A DNA stretch of 21,866 nucleotides, taken from NCBI GenBank assembly GCA_030429345.1, contig JAUIFJ010000047.1, forward strand, positions 1-21,866. The letters run 5' to 3'. The notes beneath the pieces were generated by a model. It did no database searches, was not told where the DNA came from, and saw nothing but the letters and a program-made list of their open reading frames with translations. Position numbers and translations under genes: made by a program. Positions 1 to 8,500 of the stretch are shown here, in pieces; position 1 is the first letter of the stretch, and each line of letters opens with the position of its first letter. This DNA is from a bacterium. Lineage in GTDB: Bacteria; CAIWAD01.

Positions 1-165
1 TACAACATGGTCGGCCAGCAGGTGGCAACGCTTGTCGACGGCCCGCTGGACGCCGGCAGCCACAGCCTGAACTGGGACGCCAGTCCCCTGGCGAGCGGCA
101 TCTACCTGCTGGAAATGACGCACAGCGGCGGCCGTGACACCTCCAAGCTGATGCTGATGAAGTAG
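1..165 (+). CDS. 3' end of a secreted protein with C-terminal sorting domain (partial)
   Basis: Only the last 54 codons and the TAG stop lie in the window; the gene continues upstream. The peptide starts at YNMVGQQVATLVDG and ends TSKLMLMK, which is the second half of the FlgD-like/type IX sorting module found on many FCB surface and secreted proteins. At DNA level it matches the end of the next gene (5009-5173) with a single difference that I can see (ACG versus ACC Thr codon). The missing part is therefore probably another C25-type peptidase paralogue, but that is inference because no catalytic sequence is visible. It is followed by its own terminator. Confidence 0.85.
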   Translation, partial: YNMVGQQVATLVDGPLDAGSHSLNWDASPLASGIYLLEMTHSGGRDTSKLMLMK

Positions 166-191
166 TCCTTCGTCACACAAGCGCCTACGGC

Positions 192-227
192 AAGGCCCGT
201 CTTCTTCGCGAAGACGGGCCTTTTTTT
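192..227 (+). terminator. Rho-independent terminator of the first array gene
   Basis: A perfect 13-bp stem (AAGGCCCGTCTTC at 192-204, complement at 210-222) closes a 5-nt loop and is followed by a T run to 227. It begins 26 nt after the stop codon. Close copies follow the other two array genes. Confidence 0.93.
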
Positions 228-230
228 ATG

Positions 231-345
231 AAGAACTCACGCAGAGACGCAGAGAGGAGGGCTGGAAGGAGCAGGCTTTTTCGCAACGACAAAGCAATTC
301 ATTCTCTCTGCGTCTCTGCACCTCCGCGTCCCTGCGCGAGAATCT
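231..345. repeat. Palindromic intergenic repeat, copy 1
   Basis: An imperfect inverted repeat: the left arm (from 231) reads AAGAACTCACGCAGAGACGC and the right arm (about 301-345) carries the complementary CTCTGCGTCTCTGC and CTGCGCGAGAATCTT. The centre (about 262-300) is not palindromic. The CGCAGAGACGCAGAG motif recurs in the other two copies downstream of the array genes. Translation of such repeats gives spurious peptides rich in 'SLRLCVSA' and 'RRDAE', so no gene is called here. Confidence 0.85.
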
Positions 346-565
346 TCCCCAGGTCTTCTGTATGCGACAGCTCAATTTCCCCGGCGACGCTTTCCATCGG
401 AAGTCCTGTGGGGGAATTCGCATATTGCCGTTTCGGGTACGCGCCTTCCTGGGGAAGGCCACAGGTCCTGCCGCGGCCCGGGCGGCGGGATGACAACTCG
501 CAGGGCGGCCTTCCCCGACCGCCCCGGACACAACCAGCACATTCATCCATGCAAAGGAGCCCTTC
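346..565. other. Leader region of the first complete peptidase gene
   Basis: Together with the terminator and repeat this makes a 400-bp gene-free gap. I see no convincing promoter, small gene or RNA. The last part ends in AAAGGAG at 553-559, six bases before the ATG at 566, a good ribosome binding site that is repeated at the same spacing before the second paralogue. A promoter must lie here if the upstream terminator works, but no -35/-10 pair is clear enough to mark. Confidence 0.5.
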
Positions 566-3500
566 ATGCGCCCAGCATTCGCGGCCCTCGGCCTGTTGCT
601 TTCCTGCTCGCTCGCGGTCCAGGCCCGAACCGACATCCAGGTCCTGGATCTGGCGCCGGACCTGGCCGTCCGGGAACAGGTCGGCCAGAGCTTCCGCCTG
701 CAGCTCAGCTTTGACGAAGTCGAGACGGAAGAAATCGCCGTCAACGGCCAGATCTACACCCTCTTCCACCTGGAAGGCGAGGAGGGCATGCTCGGACGGA
801 CCGGGCAACCGGATCTGCCCCTGGTCAACCGCATGCTCGAACTGCCGGATCGCGCTGGTCTGAGCGTGGAGCTCCTTGGCGGGGACTATGAGATCCTGGA
901 GAATGTGCTGGCCCTGCCGATGCAGGACGCCCTGCACCACGCGGAGGACCAGCCCCAGCCCTGGCACCAGGACGAGGCCCTCTACTCCGCGGATGCCTGG
1001 GTTCCCGCGAATCCCCTGATGCTCGATGATCCCGCCCTGCTGCGCAACCGGCGCCTCGTCAAGACCGCCATCGCGCCGATCCAGGTCAATCCCGGCACGC
1101 AGCAGGCTCGTGTCTGGCGAACCATGGAGCTCGAAGTCCGCTTCGAAGGCGTGAATCCCGTCAACCAGCGGGACCTGCAGCTGCCGGAGATCCATCGCCG
1201 CCTGCCGACCGGAATCGAAGAGCGGATTCTCAACGCGCCTTCGCACTCTGATCACGCCCTGGACGGCGCCTGGATCGATCCGGGAGACCTGCCCGGCAAG
1301 TACCTTGTCTTCGTGGACGCCGCCGCGCTGGGCAACACGGCCACCGGCCTGGCGGCGCTCATCGAATGGAAGCGGCAACGAGGTCACACGGTGGTCATCG
1401 AGAGTTCGCCCTCGATTCTCAATTCGGACACGGCGATCAAGAGCCGGATCACAAGCGAGTACAACAGCGAGGACCCGGTGAAGTTCGTCCTGCTCTGCGG
1501 CGATGTAGACGGCAGCTATGCCATCGCCTCCAACGGCAGCTCGGGCTACGACCACTTCTTCTCGACCATCGAGGGCGGGGACATCCTGGCCGACGTGGCC
1601 GTGGGCCGCCTTTCCGCCGACAACCTGACGCAGATGGCCACCATCACCAACAAGATCCTGCAGTACGAGCGCAACCCGTGGATCACGACGACCGACTGGT
1701 TGCGCAGCGCCTACCTGCTGGTCGGCAGCAGCCATTGCCACCTGAGCATGAAGCAGCTGAGCCGCAACATCGGCCACGAGCTGGTGGAGACGCGCGGCTA
1801 TGACGACATCGACACCACCTGGTGCCAGGGCGGCAATGTGGTCGTGCCGGCCTTCAACAGCGGCATCAGCTTCTACAACTACCGCGGCTGGGTCGGCATG
1901 GAAGGCCTCAGCAGCTCCGCGGTGCTCGCCATGGCCCAGGGGCCGCGCACGCCGGTGGCGACCATCTTCACCTGTGGCACAGGCGACTTCACCTTCGGCG
2001 ACGACATGACGGAACACTTCCTGCGCGCCGGAAATCCGACCACGCCCGGCGGCGCCGTGGCCTGCATGGGCTACGCCACCCTGGGAACGCACACGCGCTA
2101 CAACAACGTGATGTGCGGAGGATTCTACCACGCCTTCCTGGAACACGACGTGCCGGAAGTCGGCAGCTGCCTGGCGCACAGCAAGTTCGAACTCTTCCAG
2201 ACCCTGCCCCCGGGCGACAGCCACATCACCTCCTTCTCCAACTGGGGCAACCTGATGGGCGACCCGGGCATGCGCATGTGGGCCGGTGTGCCGCAGGACA
2301 TCGACGTCGACCTTCCCGCCAGCCTGCGTTCCGGCACCGGGTTCCTCGAGCTCGGTGTGAGCAGCAACGGCGAAGCAGCGGCGGGAGTGATCGTCAGCGC
2401 CTTCCAGGACCAGGGAGACGGAACCTACCTGCAGCGCGTGGTACTGACGGACGACCAGGGAATGGCCTGGCTCGACCTGGAAGGGCTGCAGGAAGGCGCG
2501 CTGGACTTCACGCTCAGTTCGCATCGCCATGTTCCCGTGGCGGCAAGCGTTCCCGTGACCAGCGCCACCATGAACCCGGTCGTCGGCAGCCTGTCCGTGG
2601 ACGGCAACCCCACGGCCCTGCCCGGTGTGAGCGGCCAGGCGCTGTCCATTTCCGTGATGAACGACGGCAACGGCGCGCTGAGCAACCTGAGTATCACGGC
2701 GGACCTGGACCCCATGTACGGCACCCTCGCCGGCGGACCGTTGAACCTGGCCAGCCTGGCCCAGGGCGAAACCAGCGCTCCTCTGGACGGCATGTCCCTG
2801 AGCCCGGTCAGCGAACTGGCCGACGGCGACAGGCTGCCGCTGGTGCTGACTGTGGCTGCCGACGAGGGCACGGTCGAGATGCTGGCAAGTGTTACGGTAA
2901 GCGCCCCGACCCTTGTCCTCAACAACCAGAGCTACCCCGATGGCCAGTGGCTGCCGGCGACGACGCGCAGCCTGCGTCTCACGGTGCAGAACGGCGGGAG
3001 CGAAGAAGGCGGCTCGGTCCAGGTGACATTGGTCTCCGACGAGGAGGACTTCGTCACCGTGAGCAGCGGAACACAGGACGCGGGAAGCATCGCTCCCGGC
3101 GGCAGCGCGGTCGTCGACTTCGACGTGGAAGTGACACAGGACGCCCTGGTGGGCATGAGCCTGCAGCTGCACGCGGAAGTCGCGATGAACGGCGGCGATG
3201 TCACACAGCGCATCGACCTGCTTGTGCCGGTTGGCACGCCCGGGCAGAACGACCCCACCGGTCCCGACGCCTGGGGCTACTGGGCCTACGAGGACGAGGA
3301 CGACACCTACGCCCAGGCGCCGACATTCGAGTGGATCGGCATCGCTCCCGCGGAGGGCGGCGAAGGCACGCTGGTGCCGCTGAGCGACAACGGCGACGAG
3401 CAGGACGACGCCGCCATGGTCGACCTGCCCTTCGACTTCCGCTACTACGGCGAGTACTACGACGAGATCATGGTCTGCTCCAACGGCTTCATCAGCTTCG

Positions 3501-5173
3501 GGGATCCGGGGGTCTTCTGGGAGACCGACTTCCGCAACCACTACCTGCCCAGCGGCATGGGCCCCGACGCGATGATCGCCCCCATGTGGGACGACCACCT
3601 GACCCAGCCGGGGGATGTATACACCTGGCACGACGAGGCGAATCACACCTTCATCATCGAGTGGTACGACCTGAATGCCAACGCCTCCGGCGGACCCAAC
3701 ACCTTCCAGCTGATCCTCTACGATCCGGCGGCCTACCCGACCGGCACCGGCGACGGGGAATTCAAGTTCCAGTACGAGGAGTTCAACGACAACCAGAGCG
3801 CCTCGACGGACTTCCCCAACTGCTCGATCGGCATGAAGGATCACAGCTCGACCATGGGCATGACGCTGAAGAACTACGGCATTCTCAATCCGACCATGCA
3901 CACGATCAGCGACGGCACCGCCATCCTCTTCACCACGACGGTGAACGGCGTGCTCGCACCCGCCGAAATCAATGTGGATCCGGCAGGGCTGGGCGTCGAA
4001 CTGGCCAGCGGAGAGGCGACGACCGACAGCCTGGAGATCGGCAACCTGGGCGAGGTGACCCTGCTCTACAACGCCTGGCTTAGCTTCGACGCCCGCGACA
4101 GCGGCGGCCCCGACAGCTACGGCTACGAGTGGACGGATTCCAACGAGGACCTGGGTCCGGACTACAGCTGGGTCGATGGCGGCGGGAACGCGGTGCCGGT
4201 CTCTTTCGCGCACAACGACAGCACTTCGGGCTGGTTCGACGTGGGCTTCGACTTCTACCTCTATGGCGAGCCCTATGACCAGTTCCGCGTCAGCCCCAAC
4301 GGCTTCATCAGCTTCGGTTCGTACTCGGGCGCCTGGAGCAACCAGGAACTGCCCTCCCCCATTGCGCCGGCCAACAGCATTTGCGTCTGGTGGGACGACC
4401 TGCGCCCCGAAGACAATGTGGAAGGCTATTGCTGGTACGAAAGCAACGGCGTAGACAGCCTGGTCGTCAGCTGGACCGGCGTGCCGCACTACAATCCCGG
4501 CACCCACGGCGGGCCCTTCACCGCGCAGGCCATCCTGCAGGCCAACGGCCAGGTGACCCTGCAGTACGAAGGCCTGGGCGGCGGCTTCAGCGGCACAGCG
4601 GGCTTCCAGGGCGCGGATGAGGAAACGGGCATCACCGTGTTCCACAACCAGGCGATCGAGACGCCCTACGCGGTACGGATCACGCCGCCGGCCTGGGCCG
4701 TGCTGACGGCGGAAAGCGGCATCGTAGCGGGCAACGGCAGCAGCTGGCTGCCGATCCAGTTCAACTCGGCAGCGGGCTATGAGCTCCCGATGGGCGAGTA
4801 CAACGCGACCCTGCATCTTTCGAGCAACGATCCGGAAAACGCCGAGCTCCAGGTGCCGATCACGATGACGGTCCAGACGACGGATGTCATTGAGAACGCG
4901 GCCCTGCCGGAAACGACGGCGCTGAAGGGCAACTACCCCAACCCCTTCAACCCGAGCACCGTGATCCGTTTCGACCTGGCGCGTTCCGGGCCGGTGCGCT
5001 TAAGCGTCTACAACATGGTCGGCCAGCAGGTGGCAACGCTTGTCGACGGCCCGCTGGACGCCGGCAGCCACAGCCTGAACTGGGACGCCAGTCCCCTGGC
5101 GAGCGGCATCTACCTGCTGGAAATGACCCACAGCGGCGGCCGTGACACCTCCAAGCTGATGCTGATGAAGTAG
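566..5173 (+). CDS. Secreted gingipain-like C25 family protein with C-terminal sorting domain (paralogue A)
   Basis: 1535 residues. The start is fixed by AAAGGAG six bases upstream and a signal peptide (about 1-20, cleavage near AVQA|RT). Layout by residue: propeptide-like region about 21-235; C25 peptidase-like domain about 237-575; Ig-like spacer domains about 576-890; a 'GPDAWGYW ... NGFISF' domain from 899 to about 1130; an Ig/ASH-like segment from about 1130; a second such domain from 1181 to about 1370; the Ig-like continuation to about 1440; the sorting module (NPNPFNPST-type motif near 1456-1465) to the end. The presumed nucleophile is C470 in FTCGTGDF. Where gingipains have NYTGHG, this protein has NYRGWVG (W442), so the usual catalytic His is absent at that site. 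It is probably exported across the outer membrane and cell-attached or released. Family and domain order are clear; enzymatic activity is not. Confidence 0.9.
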   Translation: MRPAFAALGLLLSCSLAVQARTDIQVLDLAPDLAVREQVGQSFRLQLSFDEVETEEIAVNGQIYTLFHLEGEEGMLGRTGQPDLPLVNRMLELPDRAGLSVELLGGDYEILENVLALPMQDALHHAEDQPQPWHQDEALYSADAWVPANPLMLDDPALLRNRRLVKTAIAPIQVNPGTQQARVWRTMELEVRFEGVNPVNQRDLQLPEIHRRLPTGIEERILNAPSHSDHALDGAWIDPGDLPGKYLVFVDAAALGNTATGLAALIEWKRQRGHTVVIESSPSILNSDTAIKSRITSEYNSEDPVKFVLLCGDVDGSYAIASNGSSGYDHFFSTIEGGDILADVAVGRLSADNLTQMATITNKILQYERNPWITTTDWLRSAYLLVGSSHCHLSMKQLSRNIGHELVETRGYDDIDTTWCQGGNVVVPAFNSGISFYNYRGWVGMEGLSSSAVLAMAQGPRTPVATIFTCGTGDFTFGDDMTEHFLRAGNPTTPGGAVACMGYATLGTHTRYNNVMCGGFYHAFLEHDVPEVGSCLAHSKFELFQTLPPGDSHITSFSNWGNLMGDPGMRMWAGVPQDIDVDLPASLRSGTGFLELGVSSNGEAAAGVIVSAFQDQGDGTYLQRVVLTDDQGMAWLDLEGLQEGALDFTLSSHRHVPVAASVPVTSATMNPVVGSLSVDGNPTALPGVSGQALSISVMNDGNGALSNLSITADLDPMYGTLAGGPLNLASLAQGETSAPLDGMSLSPVSELADGDRLPLVLTVAADEGTVEMLASVTVSAPTLVLNNQSYPDGQWLPATTRSLRLTVQNGGSEEGGSVQVTLVSDEEDFVTVSSGTQDAGSIAPGGSAVVDFDVEVTQDALVGMSLQLHAEVAMNGGDVTQRIDLLVPVGTPGQNDPTGPDAWGYWAYEDEDDTYAQAPTFEWIGIAPAEGGEGTLVPLSDNGDEQDDAAMVDLPFDFRYYGEYYDEIMVCSNGFISFGDPGVFWETDFRNHYLPSGMGPDAMIAPMWDDHLTQPGDVYTWHDEANHTFIIEWYDLNANASGGPNTFQLILYDPAAYPTGTGDGEFKFQYEEFNDNQSASTDFPNCSIGMKDHSSTMGMTLKNYGILNPTMHTISDGTAILFTTTVNGVLAPAEINVDPAGLGVELASGEATTDSLEIGNLGEVTLLYNAWLSFDARDSGGPDSYGYEWTDSNEDLGPDYSWVDGGGNAVPVSFAHNDSTSGWFDVGFDFYLYGEPYDQFRVSPNGFISFGSYSGAWSNQELPSPIAPANSICVWWDDLRPEDNVEGYCWYESNGVDSLVVSWTGVPHYNPGTHGGPFTAQAILQANGQVTLQYEGLGGGFSGTAGFQGADEETGITVFHNQAIETPYAVRITPPAWAVLTAESGIVAGNGSSWLPIQFNSAAGYELPMGEYNATLHLSSNDPENAELQVPITMTVQTTDVIENAALPETTALKGNYPNPFNPSTVIRFDLARSGPVRLSVYNMVGQQVATLVDGPLDAGSHSLNWDASPLASGIYLLEMTHSGGRDTSKLMLMK

Positions 5174-5199
5174 TCCTTCGTCACACAGGCGCTAATGGC

Positions 5200-5233
5200 A
5201 AGGCCCGTCTTCCTCGTGAAGGCGGGCCTTTTT
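5200..5233 (+). terminator. Rho-independent terminator of peptidase paralogue A
   Basis: A 13-bp stem (5200-5212 with 5218-5230, one T-G wobble) and a 5-nt loop, followed by a T run. It starts 26 nt after the stop, the same distance as after the first array gene, and implies separate transcription of the downstream paralogue. Confidence 0.92.
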
Positions 5234-5236
5234 CAA

Positions 5237-5358
5237 AGAACTCGCGCAGAGACGCAGAGATGCGGAGAGGAGGGTGGGAAGGAGCAGGCTTTCTCGCAAC
5301 GACAAAGCAACTCATTCTCTCTGCGTCTCTGCTCCTCCGCGTCTCTGCGCGAGTTCTT
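5237..5358. repeat. Palindromic intergenic repeat, copy 2
   Basis: The outer 20 bp (AAGAACTCGCGCAGAGACGC at 5237-5256) are the exact reverse complement of the right end (5339-5358). Inner arms continue imperfectly with CAGAGA/GCGGAGAGGAG against CTCCTCCGC and CTCTCTGCG. The non-palindromic centre (about 5280-5312, GGAGCAGGCTTTCTCGCAAC and on) is almost the same as in copy 1. Its position just after the terminator is also the same as copy 1. Confidence 0.88.
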
Positions 5359-5532
5359 CGTCCACAAAAGCTCATGGAACATCGGCCATCGAAATCACTA
5401 CTATGGTAGTGGATCCCGGCACCTCTTCGCGGAGGGCGATTCCTGTCGTGGCCCGGACGGCAGAGGGGATTCAAGGAACGGCCAGTCAGCGCCCGACCGA
5501 CACACGCACTCCATCAAGCAAAGGAGCATCTC
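5359..5532. other. Leader region of peptidase paralogue B
   Basis: The gap between the two paralogues is 359 bp: terminator, palindromic repeat, then this leader. It contains a short inverted repeat CACTACTATGGTAGTG (5396-5411). It ends in AAAGGAG (5520-5526), six bases before the ATG, like paralogue A. No convincing promoter or small gene is seen. Confidence 0.5.
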
Positions 5533-8500
5533 ATGCGCCATGCAACCGTGGCCCTGGGCCTGTGCCTCGTTTTTGCCGGCCTGACCCGCGCGGAGACCGA
5601 CATCCGCCTGCTGGACATGGACTCCGGCCTGGCGGTCCGTGACCAGGCGGGCCAGTCCTTCCGCCTGCAGCTGGACTTCGAAGAGCCGCTGCTCGAGGAG
5701 ATCGCCGTCAACGGCCAGGTCTATACCCTGTTCCAGATGGAAGGGGAGCAGGGCATGCTGGGCCGCAGCGGGCATCCGGATCTGCCTCTGGTGAATCGTC
5801 TGCTTGAATTGCCGGACCGCTCCGGCTTCCAGGTCGAGATCCTGGACGGCAGCTGGGAAGTGCTGGAAAATGTGCTGCCCCTGCCGATGCAGGAGACCCT
5901 GCACCATGCCGAGGACCAGCCGCAGCCCTGGCAACAGGACGCCGAGCTCTACACCAGGGATGCCTGGTATCCGCCGGAGCCGCTGCTGCTCGACGAGCCC
6001 AGCCTGCTGCGCAACCGCCGCCTGGCCAAGGCCTCGATCGTCCCCGTCCAGGTCAATCCGGTCACGCGGCAGGCGCGCGTCTGGACCAGCATGGAACTGG
6101 GAGTGCGCTTCGCGGGCGAACATCCTGTCAATCAGCGTCTGCTGCAGCTGCCCGAAGCCGAGCGGCGCCTGCCGGCCGGAATCGAGAAGCGGATCGTCAA
6201 TTCCCCCTTCCCGGCGGAACACGCCCTGGACGAGCTCTGGCTCGATCCGGGAGACCTGCCCGGCAAGTACCTGGTCTTCGCCCACGCCGACGCGCTCGAG
6301 AATCCGGTCACGGGACTGGCGGAGCTGCTGGAATGGAAGCGCCAGCGCGGACACACGGTGGTCATCGAAAGCACTCCTTCGATCCTGTCCACGGATTCGG
6401 CGATCAAGGCGCGGATCACGCAGGAGTACCAGGCCGAAGAACCGGTGAAATTCGTGCTGCTCTGCGGGGATGTAGACGGGAACTTCGCCATCGCCTCCAA
6501 CGGCTCTTCGGGCTACGACCACTATTTCTCGACCATCGAGGGCAACGACATTCTCGCCGACGTGTCCGTGGGCCGCCTTTCGGCGGACAACCTGACCCAG
6601 ATGGCCACCATCACCAACAAGATCCTGCAGTACGAGCGCACTCCCTGGATCACGAACACGGATTGGCTGAAGCGGGCCTTCCTCCTGGTGGGCAGCAGCC
6701 AGTGTCACCTGAGCATGCGTCAGATCAGCCGCAGCATCGGCGCGGAGCTGGTCGACCGGCGCGGCTACACGGACATCGACACCACCTGGTGCCAGGGCGG
6801 CAGCGTGGTCGTGCCGGCCTTCAACGGGGGGCTGAGCTTCTACAACTACCGCGGCTGGGTCGGCATGGAGGGCCTGAGCAGCTCGGAAGTCCTGGGCATG
6901 ACCCAGGGACCGCGCACGCCGGTGGTCACGATCTTCACCTGCGGCACGGGCGACTTCACATTCGGCGACGACATGACCGAACACTTCCTGCGCTCGGGCA
7001 ATCCGACCACCCCCGGCGGCGCTGTCGCCTGCATGGGCTACGCCACCTTGAGCACGCACACGCGCTACAACAACGTGATGTGCGGCGGCTTCTATGCCGC
7101 CTTCCTGGAGCACGACGTGCCCGAAGTCGGCAACTGCCTGGCGCACAGCAAGTTCGAGCTCTTCCAGACCTTGCCCCCGGGCGATTTCAACATCGCCAAC
7201 TTCAGCAACTGGGGCAACCTGATGGGCGACCCCGGGCTGCGCATGTGGGCCGGAGACCTGGCCGAGCTGCAGGTCGAGGTGCCCTCCGTTCTGCGAGCGG
7301 GAGCCGGCTTCCTGCAGCTGCAGGTGCAGAGCGGCGGCGTGGCACAGGAGGGCGCCGTGGTCAGCGTCTTCCAGGACCAGGGCGAGGGCGCCTACCTGCA
7401 GCAGGTCGTGTTGAGTGACATGGCCGGCATGGCCTGGATCGACCTGGCCGGGCTGCAGGAGGGCGAGCTGACCCTGACTGTCGGCACGCACCGTCATCTG
7501 CCCCTGCAGGCGACGATTCCGGTGAGCAGCGGGACGATGAATCCTGTCCTCGCCGCGTATACCGTGGACGGCAATGCCGAGGCCGTCCCAGGCGCGCCCG
7601 ACCAGGCCCTGGGCCTGCAGGTGCTCAACAGCGGCGACAGCGCGCTGGGCAACCTGAGTATCACGGCGGCCCTGGACGCCGCCTACGGGACCGTCAGCGG
7701 CGGACCGCTTGCCCTGGGCAGCCTGGCCCAGGGCGCCACCAGCGCTCCCCTGGAAGGCCTCTTGCTGAGCCCGGCCCCCGGCCTGGCGGATGGCGAAAGG
7801 CTGCCACTGCTGCTGACCGTGGCCGCCGACGAGGGCACGGTCGAGATGCTGGCGCCGGTCCGCATCTCCGCGCCGACCCTGGTGCTCGAAAGCCAGCAAT
7901 ACCCGGAGGGCGAGTGGCTGCCGGCCAGTTCGCGCAGCCTGCGGCTGACGCTGCAGAACGCGGGCACGCTGACGGGCGAGGCGGCGAGCTTCGAGCTGGT
8001 CTCCGGCGACGAGGATTTCGTCCAGGTGACGAGCGCCAGCAGCTTCACCGCGACGATCGCCCCGGAAGAGACGGTGATCCACGACTTCGAGGTGGAGGTG
8101 ACACAGGATGCCCTCGTCGGCATGACGCTGCCCCTGCATGTCGAGATCACGATGAACGGAGGCGATGTCTCACAGCGGATCGACCTGCTGGTTCCGGTCG
8201 GCACGCCCGGAGCCGACGACCCCACCGGTCCGGATGCCTGGGGCTACTGGGCCTACGAGAGCGCGGACCTCGGCTACGCCCAGGCGCCGGTCTTCGACTG
8301 GATCGGGATCGCGCCCGCGGAAGGCGGCGAGGGCACGCTGGTGCCGCTGAACGACAACGGAGACGAGCAGGACGACGCCGCCATGGTCGACCTGCCCTTC
8401 GGCTTCAGCTACTATGGCGAGTACTACAACGAGATCATGGTCTGCTCCAACGGCTTCATCAGTTTCGGCGACCCGGGCGTGTGGTTCGAAACGGACTTCC

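Noticed and set aside
226-863. Short open frames across the intergenic repeat giving peptides such as SLRLCVSA and RRDAE
   Set aside because: They are translations of the palindromic CGCAGAGACGCAGAG repeat, a known source of spurious gene calls. The same applies at 5181-5642 and 10154-10403.
299-4816. A 1505-codon open frame on the minus strand opposite peptidase paralogue A
   Set aside because: It is an antisense shadow caused by high-G+C codon use. The protein has no signal, motif or ribosome binding site, and the plus-strand frame has clear domains. A similar long antisense frame at 5401-8139 is rejected for the same reason.
231-5358. The inverted repeats as CRISPR repeats or insertion-sequence ends
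   Set aside because: There is no regular spacing with unique spacers, no cas gene, no transposase frame between the arms and no evident target duplication.
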